Assembly: GCF_037975245.1 (NCBI RefSeq)
Contig: NC_092567.1
Span: forward strand, 12,277,376-12,341,375
From: Apostichopus japonicus
Lineage: Eukaryota > Echinodermata > Holothuroidea > Aspidochirotida > Stichopodidae
Reading direction: 5' to 3'
Length of the DNA stretch: 64,000 nt
The translations under genes were made by a program, and so were the position numbers. Below are positions 10,991 to 24,996 of the stretch, piece after piece (the stretch's first letter is position 1; every line of letters starts with the position of its first letter). The notes below the pieces were generated by a model that worked only from the letters and a program-made list of their open reading frames with translations, had not been told where the DNA came from and searched no databases.

Positions 10991-11339
10991 TTTTCTGATT
11001 TATAATACGATTTTATCTTGTTATCTATACCATTTAATGAAAAATGTCAACTTATGTGGCAAACTTTTTCTTATTTTGATGGCACTTTTAAGCTTCCGTA
11101 GCTTAGTATTGAGCGTCTTAGTTGTATAATTAGTACATAAATAAACCGAATTGAAGCTGGCGAACGTTGTACAGTGGTTCTATGAGGCATTTTGTGTAGA
11201 GTTTTCAAAATCATACGAAGTTTTGTATGGTGGAGTATAAGGATCGCAAGATACAGTTTCTCTAAGTGGCAAGGAAAACAGTAAATATGACTAATTAAAG
11301 GTAAATTTTGAACGAAACTTTTTCAATTGTTAGGTCATT

Positions 11340-11490
11340 CACAATCACAGGAATTTATGAATAGGCCCAGGTAAAATAGAGTGTGACAGTCGGGAATTCC
11401 GACTGTCGACTCAAATGTTCCAACTATCGTCAGTTTTACCAAGTTTGGGGGGGGGGGTGAGACATCCCGCTGTCGACGTCCCTGCGTGCA
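11340..11490. repeat. Poly-G-bearing interspersed element fragment
   Basis: Contains GTCGGGAATTCCGAC, a short perfect palindrome, then TTCCAACTATCGTC and a run of about ten G followed by TGAGACATCCC. It shares the TTCCAACT plus poly-G arrangement with 10255-10400. Probably two remnants of one family; no terminal repeats were identified. Confidence 0.35.
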
Positions 11491-12049
11491 TATATAAATA
11501 GTTTGTATATATCCCTGCACTACATGCAATGCGCTAGAGTGCGCGGTCCTATCATGTTTGCCACTCATTGTAATCATGCAAATATCAAGAACACGTGATC
11601 ATATATTACTTTCCTGATTGGACGTGATTTCAGTGGAATAGAAAGACTTACATCAACGCGATCCCGTAACAAAATTAAAATAATAAGATTGGATACTTCG
11701 GTCAGTGTAAGCAAAAATTGAGCGGTGCAACGGATTCTTTATATAATATAAAGTGATCTTTAGTCTAGACTCAGTCCAATACACTGAAAACAATTGCAAT
11801 CGCACTTCAAACTGAAACATTCAGTCTATCATTTCAAGAGAGTACATGCAATAATTTCCATCATTCGTTGCTCTACACATAGCCCGTTCACATTCTCGTT
11901 GCTAAGTAGAGAGGTTTAATTTGGGCAGTTGTATATAGGAACTTAACGAATAAAAATAAAATAACGAATCACAGGTCCCTACGAGAGCCTACGTACCCCC
12001 CCCCCCATCCTCTCTACCGTACATTATATAGATGATGTGTATTTTGTTT

Positions 12050-12215
12050 CGTAAGAAACCTATCAACAACTAGAAACCCTGTACTGGTACAAGTACCTTG
12101 AAAGTATATACAGTTAATATATTGTACTAATCAATGAAGGAATTAAGGAAGGTGAGGATAGTACAAAACCTGATAGCCAGGCAATAGAATTGTACCCCAG
12201 TCCCCTCCCATCAAC
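12050..12215. repeat. Dispersed repeat family R1, partial copy 3
   Basis: ACAACTAGAAACCCTGTACT and GTACCTTGAAAG match 16258-16315. ATTGTACTAATCAATGAAGG, GAATTAAGG and the downstream CCCCAGTCCCC region match 5275-5350 and 15945-16020. It is a short, rearranged relative of the two longer copies. Confidence 0.6.
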
Positions 12216-14690
12216 ATATTAAAAGAAAAACATATCATGAACTATGCCTTGAACAACAAAATCTACTTTTCTTCGAAGCGTATATTATTACAGCAAAACC
12301 AATTATAAAGTGATTAAACTCCGTAACGGTTGCCATGCTACAATTATTCCGTCTGACGTCACTGTGTCTATACTTCTCTTTTAAAAATTATTGTCTCTTT
12401 GTGGCAACAAATTCGCATCAGTGGTTCCAATTGTTCAAGTTGATAAAGTATTTTCTGCATACGAAACTTACCCGACTACTAAGTTTGTAAAAGTACCCTG
12501 TCTTCGCTATGCACTGTAATATGCTGGAAGCAAAATGTCTTTAATGTGAATACAGTTATTGTAAGATTAGTTTCTGCAAGCTTTAAATCCAGACCTACAT
12601 AGCGAGGTCTTCTCAATTACTGGTCATGTTCCTTACACTGAACTACGTTAATCCACACTGATGTGCTATCACTCTTGTCATAGACTAGTCATTAATCGAA
12701 TTTTACGAAGATTATTTTTGTATCAGGAACGTAAATTCATGGTGTGGGTAGGATAAGAAACGAAAGAAACACGAAATATACGACAGTACTGCAATGGTCA
12801 ATGGATCCCCACCACGGTTCTGGGATACAAACAAAGCCATTGCATTCGTCGTTCCCACGTGTATTTTTATGGAACTAGAAATCTATAAGCAAGCAAGTAG
12901 TTGGGGAGAGACTAAATTAACGAAGTTTGTTTTTACATAATTGCCAGTAAACGGTTTAGTAAATTTACTTTTGTTTTAAAAGCAATGATTGCCATCTCGT
13001 ATTAGAAATTTAAGTTGAATGACTGTCACGCAAATTATATTAATTTATAGATTCTTTACACAGTCAAACCAAACGCTAAGAAAATGATCATTTTGTGTTT
13101 GCTATCAAGTGAATGATCGAGGTCTACTTTTCTAAGTTTTATAGCAGCTTTTAGCGTCCTTTTCTATAATGTTCTCAACCGCATTTTGACCCCACGATGC
13201 CATAACGGCATACATACCTAGCTTATCTGATCAAATCTAACTTCAAATGGTGGTATAACGTAGTATAATTTACAAATGTGAACGTTGTCTTTCTCGAAGA
13301 TATTTTCCGTTAGGATCGAAATCAACCCCGCCATAACATGAATAATTAAATTCTGCGAACGTCATTGAATAATGAGGTAAATAACGACTGTTTACTTTGC
13401 CGGCGTCGTAAGCAACCCAGAACATCAGAATGTACTACAACACTGTGCTCTATTTGTACATATTCTGTATGGCTGTGATAACGACTCAACTTTTTCGAAT
13501 TACTGAATGAATCTATTTTAAGCAATGGCTCATTTTTAAACTTGTCAGCTATTCACTGATTGGTTGAATTCAAAGTAGTGGATTTGGGGAACTGTATACG
13601 AATAATTTTAAATGAGGAATTTGTCAGAAGACACTCTACTCATTATCTGCAGAAGTCCTTAGTTACTCGCCAATTGATGCTCTTGGCAGGGGAAAAACTT
13701 GGCTAATATAGTAGTTTGCTGTTTTGTGATGAATTTATGTAAAACCACTCGATGGACATGTCAATAGGGTGGGAAAACGGCGACAAAACGCAAAAAGCTG
13801 CCCAAGAAGTTATAACAACTCGCAAGCAAAATACCGATTACAGTAGTAGCCCACCCCGCTGAAGATTGATAAATGGGATGGGGGCTGGGAATTTGAGAAA
13901 CATCTTTTCTGTTGCTGAGATAAAAATGTTTGAGTTTAGTCTAAAAACAGAAAAGTACTGATAGTGCAATAACCTATCACGTCAAAACATTATGCACCTT
14001 AAATTGTCTTTGCTTTCTGTTATAATTGAAAGCGGCTTACTTAACCTTTAGTAGGCCCGTAGGGCCATATAATTTAGTAATTTACAAAAGTCGTACCTAT
14101 CGACCAACTCTTTTCGCGTTCCATACGCATATGACTTGTGATAAATAACTGAATTATGAAACAGACCCAAGCTGTCATGCGTATTATAGTATAATAATGA
14201 CTCAGATCGTGTCTCGAAAAGTTGGGGGTTCGTGGACAACTGTGACATCCACAGGGGGTTCGTGGGGGAATAAACTTATGGAAACCCTCGTTTAATGTTT
14301 AAGCAGGGGGGTCCCTGGTATGTGCGATAGTCTGTGTATCTAGGGGTATCAATGTATTGCTGGCTGGAAGAGAGTTGGTTCTTGCTGCCGGGGTTTATGT
14401 TAACAGTCTGGTGGACATTTTTGTCTCTGAACTTAGTATACGGGGAAGTAACAAGAGACGGATATACCGTGGGGCGGGGGTCAGCTCATTTTTGTAGCAG
14501 GGTAGAGAGCGTTGATCGGCTTGTTATTGTTTTCTGATATGTGTCAATGCTATCGGATATGTCGTAATTGGTCAGATACTCGTGTATAGGCTTCTACACA
14601 GTTACGGGGTCGTTTATATTGCTATGCGAGTAGCGTTTTTATAAATTAATATGGTATACATTATGAACAAGTTGCCAGGCAGAATCCTTG
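12216..14690. other. Gene-free stretch
   Basis: No supported gene, RNA or repeat. All open frames are short and unlike any protein I recognise. Confidence 0.4.
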
Positions 14691-14960
14691 CCGAAGTTTA
14701 TAGCGTTTGTCAGAGGCAATGTTTTCAAGGTTATTTTTGGGCTTCTGCAAAAGACAAATGGATCGGATTGATGCACTCTGCAGCTGCGCTGCGCACACTG
14801 CTTGTGCGGTTACAAGGCCGTTGCAGCGTCGGGTTCACGGGCTGACGCGGTCCATCGTTAGCTGCGCTGTGTTGCCTTTGACGATTTCATCATTTGCTGC
14901 GCTGCGTTGTCTATAGCGCAATGCCGACAGTTAAACGCGCTGCTAGGCAACTTGCGCATT
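14690..14960. other. Locally GC- and CpG-rich segment
   Basis: About 270 bases are visibly richer in GC and CpG than the surroundings, with GCTGCGCTGCG-type words occurring three times (about 14775, 14861 and 14898). Several frames are open through it, but none ends in convincing splice sites or matches a known protein. It could be an old repeat or a regulatory island. Confidence 0.35.
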
Positions 14961-15176
14961 ACAGAATAGTTGTGCCGGGATAGGGTTAGCTTATGTACGT
15001 TATCCGTGTGTCGTGTTTTAGTCGTAGGGGTATTCCTACTTATATATATTTATTTGTTTGTCACACTGGGAAAGATGTACTACAGGTACAGTGTAAAAAG
15101 ACAAGTATATATACTTATAAATCTCAGGATGCACTGTTAGTGTATTTTATTCAACGGTGTTCTCGATTCTATCCCT

Positions 15177-15205
15177 ACCACCCCCCCCCCCCACACACAC
15201 ACACA
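15177..15205. repeat. Poly-C and CA microsatellite
   Basis: A run of about 12 C is directly followed by (AC)n of about seven units. Simple sequence; the short ORFs crossing it are artefacts of low complexity. Confidence 0.85.
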
Positions 15206-15489
15206 CATTACTTACCAACCGACTACGCTACAACATAACTGGAACGGACAGCGTTATAATACATTCAATGAGTACTACAAGCGTTCAGTGTCACAAGGGA
15301 GCACGTCACGGGGTTGGAACGTTTTTTTTTTACGCGATTCCGCATTGAAATATTTGGTCAAGGTTAACGTATACGACGTATATGTAGTATGACCTCTGCC
15401 TCGGTTGGATAATTATGAATAGATTTGTTATGTTACAACGTTTACTGAAGAAAGGACCCATATTTTAAAGGTTTTTTGAAATAAAAGTA

Positions 15490-16320
15490 AACAATATATA
15501 AGTGAGATGCAATTACTTAAATCAGAACGTATGGCACATCAGTTGTACGACATGTTTAACGCGGCTATCACGGTAATACATGAAGTAGTGGATGTGTTTC
15601 TCCAAATAGATTTGTACATCGGATTGATGTCTGCACAATTTGGATATATTGCCTACTTTTGTAATGGAATTCCGATACAGTCACATTGTTCTTAGATTAG
15701 CAAGGTTTGATCTATTGCTACGGCATTGTATATTCATCACCTCTTGCACAAACAAACAGTTGGACATCGCCTCCCATTCCAGGACCATTCGACAACGGAA
15801 CCAATAAGACAAGGATTGAATATAACAAAAAAGGATTTCCATATTATTGAAACTTAAGGTTCTTGAGTCAATGTTATTTACACTAGAACAAAGGTCATTC
15901 AATTAAACCATCATTAGGTAAGTAAATAAGGTTAATAGATTGTACTAATAAATGGAGGAATTAAGTGAGTTGGGTTGAGTGCAAGACCTGGTGACATAGA
16001 GGGAATCCACCACTCCCCCTACACACACAAAAACAGACACGCTATACTATATTTAGACCCCATTTAGTGTCTATTTGTATCCGATTTGTTCCATTTTAAG
16101 TACATGTGTATGTGTGACTTGCATATGCTGTTGATATGCTGTTGATCCTATGTGGTGTGCTTTCTTCTTTGTTTAATAACACATATATTCTAATCAATTA
16201 AGGAATCACTTCCTACAGTAAATAGGTCACGTGTCACCAGTCGGATGAGACAGCTATCTACAACTAGAAAACCTATACTTGCACAGGTACCTTGAAAGAA
16301 TATGAAGTCAACATATTGTA
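15490..16320. repeat. Dispersed repeat family R1, copy 2 with 3' extension
   Basis: 15490-16180 aligns with 4830-5520 in the same orientation. The following 16180-16320 (ACAACTAGAAAACCTATACT, GTACCTTGAAAG) matches the partial copy at 12050. The order of blocks defines a family at least 800 bases long. Divergence of perhaps 15-20 percent by eye implies it is not recent. Confidence 0.75.
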
Positions 16321-18845
16321 ATTTGTTCCTCACCACTACCCCAATGATAGTGTAGCGTGACGTATTATGGGGAATAACATCCCCTATGAAGACTTTTGGT
16401 AGTGGAATCTTTCTTTTGTGTTCACTGTGGTAACCTCTGTATTAAGCTGTCTGTATTATGTGCGTGTATTTGTCCCTTCACAGCATTTGTAGTTTAAAGC
16501 TTCTATAAAAACTATACCTAACTACATGTCCTCAAGTTAGTTCGGTGTAGCCGACCTCACAAAGACTAGTGCCTTTTAAATTAATGTTTAGAGTCGAGGA
16601 TTAATTCGCATTAAGTAGAAGCTCATTATGCAGCTTATACTTATAAGTACCTGCGACAAATATAAAGGTTGAATGGCACATTGCTACGATCCGCATGAAA
16701 AATATAGTTTTCCTTTCTGAGAAGGTACCAAATACATGGCGTACATGTGAGCATGCGTACATGCGTACAAGCTGTAAATACGGTGATACGACCTTAATCG
16801 ATGTTGGTGACCATATACTGCCATATTGGCCGTTCACTATATTGATATACCGGGGAACATTTACATGTGGCTCAGGCGACGAATATATTGTATTCCAGAA
16901 ACAAAACTAGTTTAACGTAAGATTCTAGCGGTACGTTAGAGTTATAACTTACATACTTATAGTAGGTACTAATTGAGAGGGCAAAAATTTAATAAAAAAA
17001 ATCTTTATGTCTTTTTTATTCAAAACAAATGTTTACAACCTTCTATCATTTAATAAAAAATTATTCCTGCTAAGAAGGAGCATAAGGCAAGGGGTAGAGG
17101 AGATGGATGGAATGGAAATAACACCGTTATCTTGCGTATGTATTATGCACAAGCAAAACAAAATTTCTCAAATAGTAGGTAACATGAGCTTTAGCAGCGT
17201 TGCTGCTCTTGTTTTAACAATACAGCAATCCGTACACAATCCTACGAACATCTGTGTGTAGTCATTGCATACGACCAATGTATGGCTCATTAATCTTTAC
17301 AGTGATGTGTAATTCGATATTTCGGCTACTTCTACATACGACGTTTTATACTAGACACATTAAAATCACAAACCTACATTTCCTCGTAGAATAAATACAA
17401 TACTGACACATTCCTGAGGAAAGTAAATACCGAAACTGAAGCATTCATTCCTTATTCACGTTGTATATATTTATCATATTTTCCAAATCTCATGTTCCTT
17501 GTCTTCCATCACATATCTCTGATCTTCCAAATCAACGACCTTGGCGAAGCGTCTTTCTAATGAGATACCGTATCCATAGGAACTGTCACTTTAAAACGCA
17601 AAATGAAATAATGCGGATGCTATAACACCAAATTTGTTAAATTATCTTTGAACTTCAATCACCTCCACCGCCAAACCCCACACCATTCTACCTTTAGATT
17701 TAACTCCCGCCATTTCCATGAGTCTCCCCTGCGAAATAATAGAACAAATTGATTGTATACTTCAATTGATGGAACCTCATCTGACATATTTACCCCTGTC
17801 TAACCCAAACCACCCTCCTCCTACCCTCTTCTCCCGGAAACCCTTATTAAATGTTCACACCAAAGTACATTTTTCAAAACGAAAATCAGTTTGCTACCAT
17901 TTGATCGTTTTTATAATTGGTGAAGCAAGATATGAACCTTTCTATCAATTTCTCAGCACATTCAGACTTTATACATTCCTTACATATCTTTGTCACTTTA
18001 TATTCCGATCGACTCGATTTAACCTGATGATATCCGAGATAGTCGTGGTAATAGAGCTTTACGTGTACTTATGTGTGTTTTACTGACAAGTCGCAGCTTT
18101 TCTACCGCAAGATATGGTACGGAATGCTTAAATTACTAGAAACTATTTCAATGCCTTTTATGTTGGTTGCGTCAATACTAAGGCCAGGGTGAAATAATTT
18201 CAACGGCTGAACGGACACGATCACGAACAAGATATCAGCATAAAAGTAAATCTTTATACTATTTACAGCTTCAATATTGTTAGCTACCATTACAACTAAG
18301 TTTGGTTTTCACCAACGTAGGTTGACGCCACTTTCTATATTACATAAATTCAATTTTTCTATCGGTTTTTATCGGTTTATGCGAGAAGTGTTGATCACCC
18401 CAGTCTTATTGAAATTATCTGGCAGAAATATCTAAATGGTAAGTGAAGCAATTGCTGCTATAGTAGAAAATGTATTTAGTAAACGAACCACAAATGTGGA
18501 AGCGTTATCTTTTCTGCTATGTAGTTCTGTCATGATGTGTCTTATGTTGTGGTTTTTGCCCACATCTACTAGATCCTGCTATTAAATTCTTTCAATTAGC
18601 AGCCTACTTTCTCCATAAATGTATTCAGTTATCTTTCCAGCAACGCAAAATGCGTTGGCTTTCCCCAAAAATTCATGTGGGAAAGGAAGTCCTATAAAGA
18701 AAAGCAAATGTAGTTGCCAATACAGAATATTCACAAAACAGGAAATTTATAATATTTTCTAATAATTATGAATATTAGCAGAAAAAGATTTTTATGGAAC
18801 TAGCACTGCACTGCGTATGTTAACATTGCCCAAAAATAAAAATAA
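16321..18845. other. Gene-free stretch with one 122-codon ORF of doubtful value
   Basis: A plus-strand ORF at 17718-18086 begins MSLPCEIIEQIDCILQLMEP. It is the longest frame here, but it has no recognisable domain, its composition is typical of AT-rich chance frames (many Phe, Leu, Tyr, Ile), and there are no flanking splice or poly(A) signals that decide in its favour. Nothing else is supported. Confidence 0.35.
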
Positions 18846-18960
18846 ATGAAAAAAATAGCTTCTGATCTTTAGTCTAAGAACATGTATGTGATGACGACCG
18901 TTCAATTAAAATGTAATCTTTATATGTTGATACATTAGCTATTTTGGCTATAGCTTTTTA
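18846..18960. repeat. Left flank shared with the second GGAT array
   Basis: AAAAATAGCTTCTGATCTTT, AAGAACATGTATGTG and GACGACCGTTCAATT match, in order, the sequence at 27388-27476 that precedes the second GGAT array. The common flank shows that both arrays belong to one interspersed element that carries the satellite. Confidence 0.75.
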
Positions 18961-21900
18961 TGATACAGATACAGATAGATAAATAAAATAGATAGGTATA
19001 TAGGTAGGTAGATGGATAGATGGATGGATAGGATGGATGGATGGATGGATATGATGGATATGATGACTGGATAGGATGGATGGATAGTATGGATGGATAG
19101 GATGCATGTATAGAATTGGATGGATAGTATGTATAGGATAGATGGATAGGATTAATGGATATAATCGGGTGTATTGGATGGATTGATGGGATAGATGGAT
19201 AGGATGGATAGGATAGATGGATAGGATGGATGGATAGGATGGATAGGATAGGATAGGATAGATGATATTTATTCATAGGATGGATAGAAAGGATGGATAG
19301 TATGGATTGATAGGATGGATGTATTGGATAGATGGACGGATATAAAGCATTCATAGGATAGATAGGTTGGATAGGATTGATGGATAGGATGGATAGGAAA
19401 ATGGATAGGATGGATGGATGGAATTGGATGTATAGGATGTATATGATGGATAGATGGATAGGATGGATGTATATCATGGATGGATAGGTTGGATGTATAT
19501 GTTGGATGGATAGGATGGATGGATAGGATGGATGAATAGGCTAGATGGATATATTTGGATAGATAGGAAGTATATGATGGGTGGATGGATGGATATGATG
19601 GATAGATAGGATGTATATGATCAAGGGATACAATGGATTGATTGGATGGATGGATAGGAATAATGGATATAATTGGATGGATATGATGTATATGATGGAT
19701 TGATAGGATGGATGGATAGAATTGGATGGATAGGATGAATAGGACGGATACATAGGATGGATGGATATGATGGATGGAAAGATAGATGGATTGGATTGAT
19801 GGAGGGGATGGAATGGATAGGATGGATGGATAGGATGGATGGATAGGATGGAGGGATATTATTGGATGGATAGATGGATTGGATGGATGGATAGGATGTA
19901 TAGGATGGATAAGATGGATGGATATATTGTATATAATAGATGTATGGATATGTTGTATATAATAGATGGATACGATAGAAAGGATTGATGGATAGGATGG
20001 ATGGATGTATAGGAATGATCGGATGAATTGATACGATGGATTGATAGGATGAATTTACATAATGGTGGGATAGGATGGATGGATGAATATGATGGATGGA
20101 TAGGATGGATAGGATATGATTGATGTATAGGTTAGATGTAAACAGATGTATATAAAGGATGTATAGGATGGATGGATGTGGATCGATTGGATGGATGGAT
20201 ATATTCGATGGATTGATAGGATGGATATATAGGATGGATATGATGGATGGATAGGATGGATCCAGAGGATGGATGGATGTGATGTATAGTATAGATGGAT
20301 AGATTCGATAGATTTTTATGGACGGATAAATAGGATGGATGTATAGGATGGATGGATAAGATGGATGGATATGATGGATGGATAGGATGGATAGGATGGA
20401 TGGATAGGAAGGATGGATAGGATTTATAGGATGCATGGAAATGATGAATGGATATGATGGATGGATAGGATTGATGGATAGGATGGATTAATATGATAGA
20501 TAGGATGGATGGAAAGGATGGATGTATCGGATATATAGGATGTATAGGGTGGATGGATAGGATTGATGGTTAGGATGGATGTTTATGAAAGATAGGATGG
20601 ATGGATATGATGGATGTATAGGATAGATGGATACGATGCATTCATAGGATGGACAAATAGAATGGAAAGGATGGATGGATAGGATGGATGGATTGGATGG
20701 ATGGATATGATTTATAGGATGCATGGATACGATGGAATCATAGAATAGATAGATAGGATCGATATGATCGATGGATATAATGGATGGATAGGATGGATGA
20801 AAAGGATGGATGGATAGGGTGGATGGATAGGATGGATATGATAGATAGAATGGATGGATGGATAGGATGGATGTATAGGATGTATAGGATGGATGGATAG
20901 GTTGGATGGAAGGATGGATGGATATTCTAGATGTGATTGGTGGATAGGATGTATAGGATGGATGGATATGATGGATTGATAGATATGATGAATCGATAAG
21001 ATGGATGGAGATGTATAGGATAGATGGATACGATGCCTTCATAGGATGGATACATAAGATGGATAAGATGGATGGAGACGATGGAATGATAGGATGGATA
21101 TGATGCATCGATACGATGGAATGATAGGATGGAATGATAGGATGGATGGATGGATAGATATGATGGATTGATAAGCTTGATGGATATGATGTATAGGACA
21201 GATGTATAAAATTCATTCATAGGATGGATAAATAGGATGGATAGGATGGATGGATACGATGGAATGATAAGATGGATAGATAGGATGGATATGATGCATC
21301 GATGCGATTGAATGATAGGAGTGATGGATATGATGGATGGATATGATGCGTGGATATGATGAATGGATAAGGTGGATGGATAGGATGGATTGATATGATA
21401 GATAAGATGGATTGATAGGATTAATGTATAGGATATATTGGATGTATAGGATAGATGGATAGGATGGATGGATAGGATGTATAGGATGCATTGGATATGA
21501 TGAAATGATAGGATGGATAGATAGGATGAATATAATGCATGGATATGATGGATGGATGGAATGGGTGGATAGGATGGATGTATATGATAGATAAGATGGA
21601 TGGATAGGATGGATGTAAAGAATGTGTAGGAAGGATGGATAGGATGGATGGATATGTTAAATAGGATGGATGGATATGAAGGATGTATAGGATGTAAATA
21701 ATAGATGGATAGGATGGATGGATAGATATGATGGATTGATAGGATAGATGGATAGGATGTATACGATATATAGATACGATGCATTCATAGGATGGATAGA
21801 TAGGATGGATAGGATGGATAGGATTGATAGGATGGATAGGATGGATAGGATCGATGGATATGATGGATGGATAGGATGGATGGATAGGATGCATGGATAC

Positions 21901-23194
21901 GATGGATGGAAAGGATGGATGGACATGGTAGATGTGATTGGTGGATAGGATGTATAGGATGTATTGGATGGATGGATAGATATGATGGATCGATAGGATG
22001 GATGGATATGATGTATAGGATAGATGAATACGATGCATTCATAGGATGGATAAATAGGATGGAAAGGATGGATGGATAGGATGGATGGATTGGATGGATG
22101 GATAGGATTTATAGGATGCATGGATACGGTGGAATCATAGGATAGATAGATAGGATCGATATGATCGATGGATATAATGGATGGATAGGATGGATGAAAA
22201 GGATGGATGGATAGGATGGAAGGATGGATGGATATGATAGATGTGATTTGTGGATAGGATGTATAGGATGGATTGATATGATGGATGTATAGGATGTAAA
22301 GGATGGATGTATAGGATGGATGGATAGATATGATGGATTGATATGATGGATGGATAGGATATATAGGATACATGGATACGATGCATTCATAGTATGGATA
22401 GATAGGATGGATAGGATGGATGGATATATAGGATGGATAGAATGGATCTATTGGATGGATGAATAGGATGGATGAATATGATGTATAGAATAGATGCATA
22501 TATTCGATGGATTGATAGGATGGATATATAGGATGGATGTATAGGATGGATAGGATGGATCGATAGGATGGATGGATGTGATGTATGGCATAGATGGATA
22601 GATTCGATGGATTTTTATGATGCATCGATGCGATGAATGATAGGATGGATGGATATGACGGATGGATAAGGTGGATGGATAGGATGGATTGCTATGATAG
22701 ATAGGATGGATTGAAAGATTAAAGTATAGGATATATTGGATGTTTAGGATAGATGGATAGGATGGAATGATAGGATGGATAGATAGGATGAATATAATGG
22801 ATGGAAATGATGGATATGATAGATAGGATGGATGGATAGGATGGATGTAAAGAATGTATAGGATGGATGGATAGGATGGATGGATATGTTAAATAGGATG
22901 GATGGATATGAAGGATGTATAGGATGTAAATAATGGATGGATCGGATGGATGGATAGATATGATGGATTGATAGGATAGATGGATAGCATGTATGAGATA
23001 TATAGATATGATGCATTCATAGGATCGATAGATAGGATGGATAGGATGGATGGATAGGATGGATGGATAGGATGAATGGATAGGATATATAGGATGCATA
23101 GATACTATGGAATGATAGGATGGATAGATAGGATGGATGGATAGGATGGATGGATAGGATGGATGGATAGGATGGATGGATGGATATATATATA
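18961..23194. repeat. GGATGGATA satellite array, 4.2 kb
   Basis: Almost the whole stretch is built from GGATGGATA, GGATA and TGATGGAT units about 4, 9 and 13 bases long. Longer blocks recur. A block around TAGGATCGATATGATCG occurs at 20751 and 22148. TAGATGTGATTGGTGGATAG-like words occur at about 20927, 21929 and 22239. A block ending ATAGATTCGATAGATTTTTA recurs about 2.29 kb apart. The minus strand is free of stops over long distances and reads as Ile/His/Pro/Ser/Tyr repeats, which explains the many false ORFs. Confidence 0.95.
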
Positions 23195-23202
23195 ATACTA
23201 TA
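23195..23202. repeat. Left 8 bp target-site duplication of the outer hAT-like element
   Basis: ATACTATA directly abuts the left terminal inverted repeat and is repeated exactly at 25136-25143 on the right. An 8 bp duplication is diagnostic of the hAT superfamily. Confidence 0.85.
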
Positions 23203-23912
23203 CACTGGCGGATCCAGGACCTTTGTTTGGGAGGGGCCAAAGTGGCATTAGAGTGATATGTTAGAGGGGTCTAAGGGGAGGGAGGTGTAATTTTCTAAAA
23301 TATTTATTAAACAAAGTTGGGATCATCTTTCTCAAGAAATGTTATTTCTCATAGGTTATAGATTTCTTACAACCAGCCTGTAACTGCAAAATGGTGTTAA
23401 ACTGTAAATCCTCATGCTCATACATTTACATAGCTCCCAACTCTTGAGAAGGCAAATGCTGGTCCATGCCACGAATCGCCGTCCTGGGGAGGGGTATAAG
23501 GGGAGGGGGTGTCCCCCTCCCCTTTTGAATTTTTTTGGAATCCTGGTGATGCCTACATGTAATTTGAGTAAATTGAATAGTAGGTGATAATTCATTCTTT
23601 CCCGTGGCATGAAAATGTTCGCTGCTCGCCCCAATGAAAAGAAATATAGGCTAATTTGAGGTCCAAATGATGCTGTAAAGGAGGTTTTATACTCTTTTAT
23701 GCTAAATGCTAAAGAAATGACGGTTGCTAAGTCAAAATTTGATGCAAATTTTTTTATGTATACTTGACAATTACAATGCGGTTTTTTTCGGACGCTTGTG
23801 CGGGTCAGCGGGTTTGGGTGTTAGAATGCGGGTCTAATTCCCGCAAAATGCGGGTCAGTTGGGAGATCTGCATTTAATTTTAAATCAGAAAACGGAAAGG
23901 TTTAGACTAGTC

Positions 23913-24996
23913 CAGACGCGGTGGAACGGAAAAATTATTGGGGGCTAATGTGTGGAGACTATCTAAGCGGAGCGCCACCATCGGTTGGCGCGGAGCGTAC
24001 AATAAAATTTTAGGTTTTTTTCAAATCCCCAGATGGCCGGAAACGGAACTTCCTGAGTGTTTTATGCTGCAAATACCTAGCCCTAAAATATGGGTCTCAA
24101 GCCTGCAATTTCTCAGATTGCACGAGAAAGTCTGTAAAAACATTGTAATTTGTATATTCGATGGTGTTTTAAGAGAGTAGCTATTACTCGTAGTGTACTC
24201 GCAAGGACGTTTTTGAGTGTAGTAAGGGCAGTGGCGGAGCTAGGGGTATTGGTCGGGGGGGGGGGGCGCTTTCGACACTATCTAAGCGGAGCGCCACCAC
24301 AGGTTGGCGCGGAGCGTACAGAAAATTTTTGAGTAAAGATACTCTATAGATTGCAGGAAATGAGCCATTTCCGGGCCTTGCTAATTTACAGATAAACGGA
24401 GAATAAATAGGTGTCATTGCCATTTTGTCGGAAAATTACACCAACAGAGTATGACAAATGTCAATAGGTAGATGAGAGCGCAATAAAATAGTCAATAATC
24501 GCGAATAAGTAAAAAGTAGTGAAAAGCTGAAAAGGGCGCCAGCAGTCCCTTTGAGTCCGTAAGGGGGGGGGGGAGGGTTGCATCCGCCCCCTGATCGTAT
24601 GGACGCTCCGCCACTGAGTAAGTGGATGTTGGAGAACTGGCTGAAATGAGGCAAGTCATTGTCCTAAGACGAAGTTGTGTTGCGCTTACCGGTATACTTA
24701 CACTCACTGCTTCCACTTTTCACTGGCGTGAAGACGCGGTTGGGGTGAAAATGTGGTCTATAGCCAGGGGACGGGCCGAGGGTCCCCCAGCATTTACTAA
24801 AATTATTACACCTATATAGTATACGTGTGCATCGGACAGATCGACAAGTATGCATTGAAAAATTGGCAGATGCACGTTTCGGAGCCTTGGTAAATATTGG
24901 GGGTTGGGGGCTTATCATGCATTTGCCCCCTCAACTTTTGCATTGGGGGTGGGGCTAGAGCCCCCCAAGCCCCCCCCCCCGGTTCCGCCGCCACTG
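23913..24996. mobile_element. Middle hAT-like transposon nested in the outer one
   Basis: Left terminus CAGACGCGGTGGAAC and right terminus GTTCCGCCGCCACTG are imperfect inverted repeats (two or three mismatches). They are flanked by identical 8 bp target duplications GACTAGTC at 23905-23912 and 24997-25004. Internally it carries the block CTATCTAAGCGGAGCGCCAC followed by GGTTGGCGCGGAGCGTAC near 23960, which is also present in the innermost element and in the fragment at 57528. Non-coding. Confidence 0.8.
24229..24616. mobile_element. Innermost hAT-like MITE (388 bp)
   Basis: Termini CAGTGGCGGAGC (24229) and GCTCCGCCACTG (24616) are perfect inverted repeats of 12 bases. They are flanked by near-identical 8 bp duplications (AGTAAGGG left, AGTAAGTG right). 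It contains a run of about 12 G just inside the left end, another of about 10 G near the right end, and the CTATCTAAGCGGAGCGCCAC block. It is clearly the last arrival in the nest and is related to its host element. Confidence 0.8.

Noticed and set aside
18961-23194. CRISPR array
   Set aside because: The repeats are contiguous with no unique spacers of constant length, and the window is clearly animal DNA with introns.
18935-23240. Many minus-strand ORFs of 80-320 codons rich in Ile-His-Pro-Ser-Tyr
   Set aside because: They are translations of the GGATGGATA satellite, which lacks stop codons on that strand. Overlapping frames all give the same residue set, and there are no start contexts, splice sites or homologues.
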